64,000 nucleotides of DNA. It comes from Petrachloros mirabilis ULC683. GTDB lineage: Bacteria > Cyanobacteriota > Cyanobacteriia > Thermosynechococcales > Thermosynechococcaceae. Below are positions 17,101-24,362 of the stretch, piece by piece. Below the pieces are notes generated by a model. That model saw only the letters and a list, made by a program, of their open reading frames with translations, was not told the origin of the DNA and ran no database searches. The translations under genes were made by a program, and so were the position numbers. The stretch lies in NCBI RefSeq assembly GCF_009939295.1, contig NZ_WVIC01000008.1, forward strand, positions 1-64,000, read 5' to 3'. Position 1 is the stretch's first letter, and every line of letters begins with the position of its first letter.

Positions 17101-17821
17101 GAATGAACTCCAGGTTCATTATCAACCCATTTATTCTCTTCAAAGTGGAAAAATTAAGGGGTTTGAAGCTTTAGTGCGCTGGCAGCATCCTCAATGGGGG
17201 CTCATTTCGCCTGCTGAGTTTATCCCTGTCGCTGAGGAAACGGGACTGATTGCACCCATCGGGGAGTGGGTGCTGTGGGAATCCTGCCGACAGCTTCGTC
17301 AGTGGCAGCAAGCGCATCCAGAACTAACTTTAAGCATGAACGTCAACCTGTCCAGTAAGCAATTGGCTCAGCCCCATCTGGCGCGCTATGTTGAGCGAGT
17401 TTTGCTACAAACAGGACTAGGTGCTGAGTCTTTGAAGTTAGAAATTACTGAAAGTGGCATTATGGCCAATACTGAATTGGCTGCCGTTCGCTTACAGGAG
17501 CTCAAGGCTCTGGGGGTAGCCCTTTGTGTGGATGATTTTGGGACTGGTTACTCTTCTCTGAGTCGGTTGCATCAGTTTCCCCTGGATACCATTAAGATTG
17601 ACCGCTCTTTTGTCTGCACCTTGGATGACAAACCTGAAAATCATGCTATTGTGCGGGCTATCTTGACGCTGGCCCATAGCCTGGATATGACTGTGGTGGC
17701 AGAGGGGATTGAAACGGCAGCTCAGTTAACTCAGCTTAAAGCCCTAGGCTGCGAATATGGGCAAGGCTACTTCTTTGCAAAACCGCTAAAGGCGAAAGCT
17801 ATTCAACTGCTATTAACGTGA
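14111..17821 (+). CDS. PAS-PAS-PAS-GAF-LOV-PAS-GGDEF-EAL cyclic-di-GMP enzyme
   Basis: A 1236-residue soluble signalling protein. Domains in order are: PAS (~15-115), PAS/PAC (~134-247), PAS (~252-377), GAF (~387-550), LOV (~556-676), PAS (~684-802), GGDEF (~810-983), EAL (~989-1235). The LOV core GHNCRFLQG with photoactive Cys604, and the NYRKDG...FWN strand, are intact, predicting blue-light sensing through FMN. GGDEF is intact at 891-895 with an RPQD inhibitory I-site five residues before it. The EAL half keeps EALVRW (E1019), LEITESG, DDFGTGYSSL and VVAEGIET, so both cyclase and phosphodiesterase activity are possible. ATG 14111 is preferred (AAGGTG 8 bases upstream); the frame is open back to 13856 only through a repeat. 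The last Thr codon and the TGA come from an inserted element. Confidence 0.93.
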   Translation: MTVRRQMETDLQVTLSTLLAVTPLPTAVIACQGHKILLQNPGVARFLGCPEEAPPQVLDSEWFSDPHQALTFFAQLQTNQRAENQRIQFCQLNGNAVEALVSAQKFIYQAVPAVLMVWTDIPQQRQTPQLQALLETAVHHSGDAIEITDADVNIQYVNPAFEAITGYSASEAVGQTPASLLRNHEQDENFHLQLWKTLSSGQVWQGHLTSRHKDGTPLHQEVTFAPILNEAGVISNFVAVRRDITQSQQIASDGFKFVALVENSNDFIAMSKPTGEILYVNPAGCQMVGLENQSEALRKTIIDYLPETEVAAFCQNVLPKLQQEGRSEGEGKLRNFQTGLCIDVHRSCFIVRHPETHEILCLATIQRDITAQKQAERALRDSEARYRVRANQQAAVATLGQKALAGIDLPTLMQAATQQVSEVLGVKLCGIFELMPNGYALQLTAGVGWRHGLVGVACVGSQPQSQIGYALATQQPVIIEDFRVDKRFGGPPLLHNHCIVSGISVVIPGQANSYGVLGAYCQHQQQFNQDDIHFLQAMANVLAAAINRHQSEAQLRLMERVIAASSHGILITDANQPDNPITYVNPAFEAMTGYTQQEIVGHNCRFLQGQDTQQPALDVVRQALQRQEDCRVVLRNYRKDGSLFWNELHIAPVFDAEGYLTHFVGIQNDISQRKQAEEALRKSEEQFRVLFEQAPIGMALSTPDGHFLEVNPALCSAFGYSAAELMQRTFADLADPDAPNPDGMLMTQLLTNELSHFQVEKRYLSKTGQGVDTLLQVTLVRDERGLPLHVLSQVVDISDRKRLEEQLTHDAFHDSLTGLPNRLMFLDRLQQAIARVQQHPQRQFAILFLDIDRFKVINDSLGHVTGDQLLVEVAGRLQACLRPQDLVARLGGDEFTILLERVQDLKDATTVADRIQQALRAPFYLDHHEIFTTASIGIALNTDVMAQPAELLRNADTALYQAKENGRACYAFFSTEMHNKAVEQLLIETNLRWAVERNELQVHYQPIYSLQSGKIKGFEALVRWQHPQWGLISPAEFIPVAEETGLIAPIGEWVLWESCRQLRQWQQAHPELTLSMNVNLSSKQLAQPHLARYVERVLLQTGLGAESLKLEITESGIMANTELAAVRLQELKALGVALCVDDFGTGYSSLSRLHQFPLDTIKIDRSFVCTLDDKPENHAIVRAILTLAHSLDMTVVAEGIETAAQLTQLKALGCEYGQGYFFAKPLKAKAIQLLLT

Positions 17822-17976
17822 GTTCGAGGACTTATCCGCCCTCACCCCCTAGCCCCCTCTCCCAACATTGGGAGAGGGGGAACAGAGCACAAATTCAAGG
17901 TTTTAGCCCCTCTCCCAACATTGGGAGAGGGGTTGGGGTGAGGGCAGACGAGAGCTGTCGAACTCACGTGCTATTA
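17809..17976. mobile_element. 154-bp MITE (family B), copy 1, with 7-bp target duplication
   Basis: The element (17816-17969) starts ACGTGAGTTCGA and ends TCGAACTCACGT, a perfect 12-bp terminal inverted repeat, and is flanked by the direct repeat GCTATTA (17809-17815, 17970-17976). Two internal hairpins are built from CTCTCCCAACATTGGGAGAG. Copy 2 at 23025-23178 is identical base for base. No protein is encoded, so it depends on a transposase elsewhere. Its left end supplies the stop codon of the LOV-GGDEF-EAL gene. Confidence 0.9.
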
Positions 17977-18083
17977 GGGGTTCCGTCAGGAAAATTTTGA
18001 GGAGCCGCAGACCCTCAAAATTTAACCCCCATCAACTTCTGGGTACTCGTCAATCCTTCAAGACAAAGTTGACAGACTATTAA
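17971..18083. repeat. Relic related to the 33305-33394 element (family D)
   Basis: It shares TTCCGTCAGGAA at the left and TGACAGACTATTA at the right with the 33305-33394 element (TTCCGTCAGGAA and TGACAGACCACTA). The family B copy has inserted at its left end. The interior differs. Confidence 0.45.
17992..18023. terminator. Hairpin between the convergent GGDEF-EAL and NarL genes
   Basis: AAATTTTGAGG pairs with CCTCAAAATTT in an 11-bp stem with a 10-base loop. It lies between two genes that face each other, so it could terminate both; the AT-rich arms provide short U tracts on both strands. Confidence 0.55.
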
Positions 18084-18108
18084 GTCGAAGGTCTCAAGTC
18101 TACAAGGC

Positions 18109-18780
18109 TCAACGCACTAGGCCAGCGCGGAGTGCCCGCACAGCCGCTTGGGTGCGGTCGTCGGCGCAGAGTTTGTTCAAAATATTGCGGACATGGGTCT
18201 TGACTGTTCCCACAGTGATATAGAGCTGTTCGCCAATGTCGGCATTGCTGCATCCTTCTACAATCAATGCCAAGACTTCTAGCTCTCGTTCGGTAAGCGC
18301 ATAGCTTTCTGGGGCTGGAAGCGGGACAACTTCGGTTTGGGGGAAAGAGAATGAGCCGGATCGGGTTTGTTTTAAGACGATGCCTGCGATCGCAGGATCA
18401 ATCCAGGAATAGCCACTGGCCGTCATCTGAATGGCCTCGCGCAAACTAGCTGAAGAAATATCCTTCATGCAATAGGAGTCAGCCCCCGCGCCAAAGGCAG
18501 CCAAGACCACTTCCTCGCGATCCCGCAGGGTTAAGATCAGCACCTTGGTCTCTATTGCCCGCGCTTTAATCAGGCGGGTGACTTCAATGCCATCCATATC
18601 TGGCAAGCCAATATCGACCACAGCAACATCGGGTTGCAGGTTCGTGACCAGTTGTAGCCCCACTTGGGCGTTATCAGCCTCACCAACCACTGTAATGGGG
18701 GTTCGCTGTTGCACACTCAGGCGCATGGTCACTCGGGTGAGATCGTGATCTTCAATCAAGACAATCCGGCAGGTTTTCAT
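18109..18780 (-). CDS. NarL/FixJ-type response regulator
   Basis: A 223-residue regulator. The receiver (about 1-120) has the acidic pair in VLIEDHD, phospho-acceptor Asp in VAVVDIGLPDMDG, Thr in LILTLRD and Lys in YCMKDI, so it looks fully functional. The LuxR-type DNA-binding domain (about 158-223) reads LTERELEVLALIVEGCSN, then TVGTVKTHVRNILNKL. No cognate histidine kinase is adjacent; orphan NarL regulators are common in cyanobacteria. It converges on the LOV-GGDEF-EAL gene and is followed upstream by trpD on the same strand, 70 bases away. Confidence 0.93.
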   Translation of the reverse strand: MKTCRIVLIEDHDLTRVTMRLSVQQRTPITVVGEADNAQVGLQLVTNLQPDVAVVDIGLPDMDGIEVTRLIKARAIETKVLILTLRDREEVVLAAFGAGADSYCMKDISSASLREAIQMTASGYSWIDPAIAGIVLKQTRSGSFSFPQTEVVPLPAPESYALTERELEVLALIVEGCSNADIGEQLYITVGTVKTHVRNILNKLCADDRTQAAVRALRAGLVR

Positions 18781-18850
18781 CGTGTATGGATGCGATCGCG
18801 CACCACCTTAAGTAAACCGTATCGCTGCACTGTGCTCAGAAGCTGGCGTC

Positions 18851-19906
18851 CTAGCTCAGAAACCGAGCCAACTGCTCCAGCTTGTGCCAGGCCGCTCCAC
18901 TGCCAAGGATCTCGTGAGCCAGGGTAATGCCAGCAGCATAGGTGTCCACGGCTGCCCCTGTCCACAGGGCTAGCGCCGCATTCAAAGCCACCACCTGGGT
19001 TTGAGCCGAGGTGCCCTGTCCCTGCAAAACAGCCTTGAGAATGGCCATATTTTCGCTGACGCCACCGCCTCGAATCTCAGTCAGCGTGGCAGTGGCCAGA
19101 CCCAGTTGACTCGGATCAAGAACCTGAGTGCGTACCTGACGATCAGCAAGTACCGCCAAGTCTGTACAGTCCCCAAGACCCGCCTCATCAAGCCCTTCGC
19201 GGCCATGGAGAACGATGGCTCGCTGCACGCCCAAATCTTGCAGTGCCCCTGCCAGAGTCGGCAGCAATTGAGGGTCATAGACCCCAACCACCTGTCCCGT
19301 AGGGCGAAGGGGATTGACCAATGGCCCTAAGAGGTTAAAGATAGTTCGGACTTTCAGCGCCTTGCGCAGGGGAACCACCGCTTTCATCGCAGGATGCCAG
19401 CCAGGGGCAAACAAAAAGGTGATGCCGACCTCAGAGAGTGCCCCTTGAATTTGAGCTGGCGGTGCAGCCAGATTGATTCCCAGGGCTTCTAAGACATCCG
19501 CAGAGCCCACTAAGCTAGAGGCAGAGCGATTTCCATGCTTGGCGACGGGCAGCCCCGCTGCGGCCACCACAAAGGCCACGGCAGTAGAAATATTAAACGT
19601 GGATGCTCCATCTCCCCCAGTGCCACAGGTGTCTACTAAAACCGGATAATGCGGGGCAGCGGGGTAGGGGTTGACCGCCTGAGCCAGCAGCACGCTGGCC
19701 ATGCCAGATAGCTCTGGGGCTGTCACCCCCTTGGCTTGGAGCGCGGCCAGAATCGCGCCAGATAAAACGGGAGGAATCACTTCCTGGAGCCAGCCTTGCA
19801 TCAGGGTGACGGCTTGGTCTTTAGACAGAGATTGACGATCCAAGACCTGCTGGAGCAAAGCAGGCCACTGTTGGGGGTCTAATTCTCTAGGGAAATCGGT
19901 TGGCAT
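18851..19906 (-). CDS. trpD: Anthranilate phosphoribosyltransferase
   Basis: A 351-residue enzyme that transfers phosphoribose from PRPP to anthranilate in tryptophan synthesis. Diagnostic motifs are [17 protein letters not shown] (PRPP binding), KHGNRSASS, the [13 protein letters not shown] anthranilate-site loop, and [13 protein letters not shown] 19906 is chosen over GTG 19912. No other trp genes are nearby, which fits the dispersed trp genes of cyanobacteria. The NarL regulator lies just downstream on the same strand. Confidence 0.96.
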   Translation of the reverse strand: MPTDFPRELDPQQWPALLQQVLDRQSLSKDQAVTLMQGWLQEVIPPVLSGAILAALQAKGVTAPELSGMASVLLAQAVNPYPAAPHYPVLVDTCGTGGDGASTFNISTAVAFVVAAAGLPVAKHGNRSASSLVGSADVLEALGINLAAPPAQIQGALSEVGITFLFAPGWHPAMKAVVPLRKALKVRTIFNLLGPLVNPLRPTGQVVGVYDPQLLPTLAGALQDLGVQRAIVLHGREGLDEAGLGDCTDLAVLADRQVRTQVLDPSQLGLATATLTEIRGGGVSENMAILKAVLQGQGTSAQTQVVALNAALALWTGAAVDTYAAGITLAHEILGSGAAWHKLEQLARFLS

Positions 19907-19928
19907 AATCACAAAAGAGCGGCAAATT

Positions 19929-20408
19929 TTAAGGGTTCGATGGTGCCGTGGATTTTACCGCATCAGGGGAAGTTTTAGGCTGTTCAGGCGGAAAAAAGCG
20001 CTCTGTGATCGCCGCTGTCACCACATGAGTCAATAGACCCAAAGGCCCCGCAAATAGGCAGAGTACCAGGGAGTGAACCGTCCAAATCCCAGTTCGTTGC
20101 CCCTCCCAATAAATCCAGCGCCCTACAAATAAATCCATAACTAAAAAATGCACCCAGCCCGTAGCCGCAGCCGATTCATCCCCAAAAAAGCGGGCAATAT
20201 CAGCTAGTTTGGGATTGGCAAGAGCTTGGGCTGACTCAGGCGTAATCGCACTGATCAAGAAGCCCACGTAGAGCAGTGCCAAAGCTACAAAGGGCAAATA
20301 AGAGCTGAGAATACGACGGGTCCACTGCCAGTTGGGCAACAAAATCATCAGTGACCAAAAGGGCAACACAAATATATTGGCCAGGGTAAACCACAGCTCA
20401 GCAGTCAT
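19929..20408 (-). CDS. ABA4-like (DUF4281) membrane protein
   Basis: A 159-residue protein with about four transmembrane segments: [54 protein letters not shown] and [15 protein letters not shown]. This matches the plant ABA4/DUF4281 family, where ABA4 is needed for neoxanthin synthesis. The cyanobacterial members have no settled function; a carotenoid-related membrane role is possible. It lies 22 bases upstream of trpD on the same strand and may share its transcript. Confidence 0.85.
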   Translation of the reverse strand: MTAELWFTLANIFVLPFWSLMILLPNWQWTRRILSSYLPFVALALLYVGFLISAITPESAQALANPKLADIARFFGDESAAATGWVHFLVMDLFVGRWIYWEGQRTGIWTVHSLVLCLFAGPLGLLTHVVTAAITERFFPPEQPKTSPDAVKSTAPSNP

Positions 20409-20546
20409 AGCGACAATCTAGAAAGGGCACTCTTATTGTCAGGTCTGCGTCTCGGAACTGCAAATCAGGACATCCACTCGATTCGATATGATGATTTAAG
20501 ATGAACCTGATTGCCCCTGTTGTCAAAGTCTTTTGCGAGGAAACCC

Positions 20547-21521
20547 ATGAGCCGCCGTCGTTCTAAGCCCTGGCTGCACCGTTGGTCTCGTCCCATCGTT
20601 GGTGCGATTGCCCTTCTAGGAGCCCTTAACACGGGGTATATCACAGCTACCAAACTGATGGGCGAAGCAGCAGCCTGTCCCACTAGCGGCTGTGAAACGG
20701 TACTCAATAGCCCCTATGCTTTTGTGTTGGGCCAGCCCTTGGCCTTGTTTGGCTTCTTGGCCTATGTCGCCATGGCCATTTTTGCCCTAGGCCCCCTATG
20801 GGTGAATCCCGATGCCCAGAAAGATCTGCGGCTTAAATTAGAAAACAGCACTTGGCTGCTCCTGTTTTTGGGGTCAACGGCGATGATGCTGTTCAGTTTT
20901 TATTTGATGTACATCATGGTGACAGAGTTTGTGGTTCCCTATGGGCCACAAGCGGTCTGCTTTTTCTGTATTGCCTCGGCTATCTTGGCCACGGCTATGT
21001 TTGGGGTCACCCTTTTGGGGCGCACTTGGGACGATGTGGGGCAGCTTCTCTTCTCCGGGCTGATTGTGGCTGTGATCACCGTGATTGGCACGCTGGGGGT
21101 CTATGCCAACGTTGGGCAAGCGGTTGACGATGGCTACAACATTGTGTCTGGAGAAGGGCGAGTTTTCTTTAGCATCACAGAAACCTCTGGAAATGCTGAA
21201 ATTGAGTTGGCTAGGCATCTAGAAGCAGTGGATGCCAAAATGTATGGTGCCTTTTGGTGTCCCCACTGCTATGAGCAGAAAAAGCTGTTTGGGGTTGAGG
21301 CACTGGCAGACTTTCCCTATATTGAATGTGCGCCAGAAGGCCAGAGTCCCCAGGTTGAGGTCTGTCAAGCTGCCGCCAGCCAGCTCGAAGCGGCTGGGGG
21401 GCAATTTGGATACCCTGCATGGGAAATCAATGGCAAAATTATTACGGGTCGTCGGAGTTTAGAAGAATTAGCTGACTTGAGCGACTATCAAGGGCCAAGA
21501 GACTTCAAGAATACGCTTTAG
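20547..21521 (+). CDS. Vitamin K epoxide reductase-thioredoxin fusion protein
   Basis: A 324-residue membrane protein. The N-terminal VKOR part (about 15-190) has four or five helices, the loop cysteines in CPTSGCETV and the quinone-site CxxC in CFFCIASA. The C-terminal part (about 225-320) is a thioredoxin domain with WCPHCYEQKKLF. In cyanobacteria and plants this fusion oxidises thiols in the periplasm or lumen and passes electrons to quinone, replacing DsbA/DsbB. Cysteines needed for relay are all present. ATG 20547 follows GAGG by 6 bases; menE starts six bases after its stop, suggesting one transcript. Confidence 0.95.
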   Translation: MSRRRSKPWLHRWSRPIVGAIALLGALNTGYITATKLMGEAAACPTSGCETVLNSPYAFVLGQPLALFGFLAYVAMAIFALGPLWVNPDAQKDLRLKLENSTWLLLFLGSTAMMLFSFYLMYIMVTEFVVPYGPQAVCFFCIASAILATAMFGVTLLGRTWDDVGQLLFSGLIVAVITVIGTLGVYANVGQAVDDGYNIVSGEGRVFFSITETSGNAEIELARHLEAVDAKMYGAFWCPHCYEQKKLFGVEALADFPYIECAPEGQSPQVEVCQAAASQLEAAGGQFGYPAWEINGKIITGRRSLEELADLSDYQGPRDFKNTL

Positions 21522-21527
21522 ATCTCT

Positions 21528-22919
21528 ATGGATGCTGCGCTACTGCACCATCGCCGCCAGTCTAGATGGAAGCCTCAGCGTCAACCTTTTGGGAGTCAAT
21601 GCCCTGAAACGGATGATTTTTGGTTCAGGGTAGAGCGTCTGCAAGTCGATCTGAGTCAATCGGCTGCTCTTTACCCGACGGTTTTGATTGCCGAATCAGA
21701 TCCGATCCAGTTTCTGGCGGCTTTTGTGGCGGCTGTCTGTCAGGGGTGCCCAGTCGTTTTAGGGAATCCTGGTTGGCGGGCTGCCGAGTGGCAGGCCGTG
21801 TTGGCGCAGGTTCATCCCGATTACTGTGTGGGAACTGTTCCTGAGGTTGCGCCGAGGCTCCAGAAGGACGTTGCCCGCCCGCAACCGGGTTGGATCTTAA
21901 TCCCCACGGGGGGGTCTTCGGGGCAGATTCGCTTTGTGATTCATACCTGGGACAGGTTGATGGTTGCAACCCAGGGTTTTCATGAGTATTTTTTGGGCTC
22001 GCTCAAGGCGGGTTGGCAACCCATTCACTGCTGCTGTGTGCTGCCGCTCTATCATGTGAGCGGCTTGATGCAGTTTGTGCGGTCTTTTGTTTCGGGTGGG
22101 CAGTTGGCGATCGCACCTTTCACCGAGATTATGACTCATCACATACCAGTGATTGAGCCGCAAATCTCTTTTTTGTCTTTGGTGCCAACCCAATTACATC
22201 GCCTGCTCTCAGAAGTAACCTTGCAGAACTGGCTATGCCAGTTCCAGACCGTTTTTTTAGGGGGCGGCCCTGCCTGGGGTGCCCTGCTGCAAACTGCTCG
22301 GCAACAGGGGATTCGCCTAGCGCCCACCTACGGCATGACCGAAACTGCGGCTCAAGTTGCCACCCTCAAACCCGAAGATTTCCTGGCTGGGCACAATCAC
22401 TGTGGCACGCCCTTGCCCCATGTCCAGCTTTACATTCAAGATGACCAGGGCCAGCCCTTAGAAACCGACCAAGTGGGGAGGATTGCCATTGGCAGTGCTG
22501 CCCTGTGCCAAGGCTACTATCCCGCCTTCGCGCCACCCCCCTCCATTTGGGTGACAGATGACCGAGGCTTCCTGTCGGCGACAGGGGCGTTGCAAGTGGT
22601 CGGGCGCAGCAGCCGCAAAATTATTTCCGGTGGTGAAAATATCTATCCAGAAGAAATCGAAGCAGCCCTCTATGCCACAGGCTGGGTGCAGGATGTCTAC
22701 GTGATGGGACTGCCCGATCCAGACTGGGGAGAAGTGGTCACCGCATTTTATGTGCCCCTTGACCCCACGCTGACCTCAACCCAACTGGCTACTGCCCTTC
22801 AGGATCATCTGAGTCGCTATAAGCATCCCAAGCGCTGGATTCCGCTCACCATGATCCCTCGCAATGCCCAAGGCAAACTGAGTCGTCTTGATAGACTGCT
22901 GGCGCTCACCAATTTATAG
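21528..22919 (+). CDS. menE: o-Succinylbenzoate-CoA ligase
   Basis: A 463-residue ANL-superfamily adenylating enzyme. The phosphate loop is IPTGGSSGQIRF, the A5 motif YGMTETAAQVA, and the A8 hinge VVGRSSRKIISGGENIYPEEIE; the C-terminal lysine in NAQGKLSR completes the active site. In cyanobacteria MenE activates o-succinylbenzoate in phylloquinone synthesis for photosystem I. It starts six bases after the VKOR gene, whose product also deals with quinones, so an operon is likely. The family is secure; MenE rather than another acyl-CoA ligase is inferred from length and overall pattern. Confidence 0.88.
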   Translation: MDAALLHHRRQSRWKPQRQPFGSQCPETDDFWFRVERLQVDLSQSAALYPTVLIAESDPIQFLAAFVAAVCQGCPVVLGNPGWRAAEWQAVLAQVHPDYCVGTVPEVAPRLQKDVARPQPGWILIPTGGSSGQIRFVIHTWDRLMVATQGFHEYFLGSLKAGWQPIHCCCVLPLYHVSGLMQFVRSFVSGGQLAIAPFTEIMTHHIPVIEPQISFLSLVPTQLHRLLSEVTLQNWLCQFQTVFLGGGPAWGALLQTARQQGIRLAPTYGMTETAAQVATLKPEDFLAGHNHCGTPLPHVQLYIQDDQGQPLETDQVGRIAIGSAALCQGYYPAFAPPPSIWVTDDRGFLSATGALQVVGRSSRKIISGGENIYPEEIEAALYATGWVQDVYVMGLPDPDWGEVVTAFYVPLDPTLTSTQLATALQDHLSRYKHPKRWIPLTMIPRNAQGKLSRLDRLLALTNL

Positions 22920-23017
22920 TTAACTGGCTTCATTTTTGGGTTAGGGCTGTACATCCAGATTGTCTCTAAGATGCACAATTTGAGAGATCGCGCAGCCATA
23001 CATCCTGAGTAGCGGCT

Positions 23018-23185
23018 TATATTTACGTGAGTTCGAGGACTTATCCGCCCTCACCCCCTAGCCCCCTCTCCCAACATTGGGAGAGGGGGAACAGAGCACA
23101 AATTCAAGGTTTTAGCCCCTCTCCCAACATTGGGAGAGGGGTTGGGGTGAGGGCAGACGAGAGCTGTCGAACTCACGTTATATTT
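23018..23185. mobile_element. 154-bp MITE (family B), copy 2, with 7-bp target duplication
   Basis: The element (23025-23178) is identical at all 154 positions to copy 1. Direct repeats TATATTT flank it (23018-23024 and 23179-23185). The perfect identity plus a separate target duplication shows recent transposition of both copies. It lies just upstream of the Mrr remnant. Confidence 0.9.
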
Positions 23186-23189
23186 GACA

Positions 23190-23429
23190 AAGTAGCGCTT
23201 TAGAGATTTTCGGGGAGCTATGCAAGGGTGCACTGACAAGGGGTTATTGATCACAACTGGCACCTTTACCAGAGATGCAATTAAGGAGGCAGCCAGGGAT
23301 GGCGCACCCCCGATTGACTTGATTGATGGTGAGCAACTAGTCCAACGCTTGAAAGAACTGGGGCTTGGTGTCAAGATCACAATGATTGAGTCAGTAGAAA
23401 TTGACACAGCTTGGCTTGCAAAAATTTAA
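23190..23429 (+). pseudogene. C-terminal remnant of an Mrr-type restriction endonuclease
   Basis: About 75 codons of an Mrr-like protein survive: RFRDFRGAMQG, TDKGLLITTGTFTRDA, PPIDLIDGEQLVQRLKELG. In the family, this segment is the end of the nuclease domain, with the ITT-F strand and the LIDG motif. The catalytic D-QxK part and everything upstream are missing. An in-frame TAG stops the frame upstream and the family B element lies a few bases further. A 69-residue frame from ATG 23220 could still be translated, but would lack activity. Confidence 0.7.
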
Positions 23430-23444
23430 TTCAATGAGGGCTAA

Positions 23445-23690
23445 ATGGTTACAACTCTCAATAAACCATCTTCTCTAATACATGAGATCCGAATCGAGAA
23501 AGTTGGCAACTGGGATTTATTCAAATTCAGTGAGTCTCTTCAACTACGAATGGAGAGCCTTCTAGAAAAGAAAAAAGCTGACCAACTCACTCCTGATGAA
23601 CTTGCTGAATTAGATGCGATTGGAGAGCTAGATCGTATTTTTACTCATATCAACGCGATGCTTGCTGCTCAACATGCCAATCAGCGATGA
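23445..23690 (+). CDS. Conserved hypothetical partner of the HNH gene, 81 aa
   Basis: An 81-residue, charged, helical protein (IEKVGNWDLFKFSES, LRMESLLEKKKADQLTPDEL, ELDAIGELDRIFTHINAML). It overlaps the following HNH gene by 17 bases, so the two were translationally coupled. The pairing of a small helical protein with a small HNH nuclease recurs in cyanobacteria to my recollection; an antitoxin or regulatory role is only a guess. The frame itself is intact. Confidence 0.7.
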   Translation: MVTTLNKPSSLIHEIRIEKVGNWDLFKFSESLQLRMESLLEKKKADQLTPDELAELDAIGELDRIFTHINAMLAAQHANQR

Positions 23691-24128
23691 AGTCAGACAA
23701 GCTATTCGGGAGCGTGCTAACTATATCTGCGAGTATTGTCACTCTCCAGAGCGGTTGAGTGCTAATCGGTTTACCGTCGATCATGTTGTCCCAAAATCTT
23801 TGGGTGGTTCTGACGCGCTCGACAATCTTGCGCTTGCTTGTCGTCTCGTTGCAACGAGAGACGCTACAATTTTGTGGCTGGTATTGATCCAGAGACTCAG
23901 GAAATTGTTCCCATTTTTAATCCCCGCAAACAAAAATGGGCAGAGAATTTTGTTTGGCAAGATAAGGGCATTGTTATAGAAGGAACTACATCCATTGGTC
24001 GCGCAACTTGCCTGCGTTTTGACTTGAACGATACCCGTTATCCAGAGGAAGATTCTATTCGAGCAACCAGACGATTTTGGATACAAACCGGATTACACCC
24101 TCAAGCAGGTGATCCGTGCCAAGCTTGA
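23674..24128 (+). pseudogene. HNH endonuclease broken by a 2-base frameshift
   Basis: The first part reads MPISDEVRQAIRERA, CEYCHSP, FTVDHVVPKSLGGSD and DNLALACR, a standard HNH start with CxxC and DHVVP. At about 23845 the frame shifts, and the family sequence continues in another frame as CNERRYNFVAGIDPE, FNPRKQKWAENF and RRFWIQTGLHP. Removing two bases (CT) at 23845-23846 restores RRCNERR with the second zinc CxxC pair. The disrupted product would lose the CxxC partner and the catalytic Asn/His region, so the gene is probably dead. Confidence 0.85.
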
Positions 24129-24288
24129 AGTAGATCGACAGCGGGGGAGTCATATAGTCCTGCGGAACAGTGAGCCACCGCATCGTCGGCTAACAGTTCC
24201 AGATCATGGTGCAGCTGCAAAGGGGACTCTCCATGGCATTGTTCGGCAAGCTGACCTCAGCGTAGAAGAGTTGAAAGCTCTGCTGTAA
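24109..24288 (+). pseudogene. Truncated HicA-type toxin
   Basis: Fifty-nine codons from GTG 24109 read VIRAKLEVDRQRGSHIVL, RRLTVPDHGAAAKGTLHG, IVRQADLSVEELKALL. The GSHIVL motif with the HicA catalytic His and the PDHG-x-KGTL segment are typical. The usual N-terminal strand and the KAGF segment are missing; the frame is fused to the tail of the HNH remnant. No HicB antitoxin follows. It may be inert, or a leaderless fragment. Confidence 0.75.
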
Positions 24289-24362
24289 GTTACTTAGTCT
24301 TGTATTGTAACCATAATGGGTCATGAAGGTCGTGGCCTTTCCCCAAACGAGGAGCGGTGGGC

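Noticed and set aside
17818-18000. 60-residue frame with PPSPPSPLS start
   Set aside because: It lies within the 154-bp MITE and flanking relic. Its only meaningful part is the former C-terminus of the GGDEF-EAL gene.
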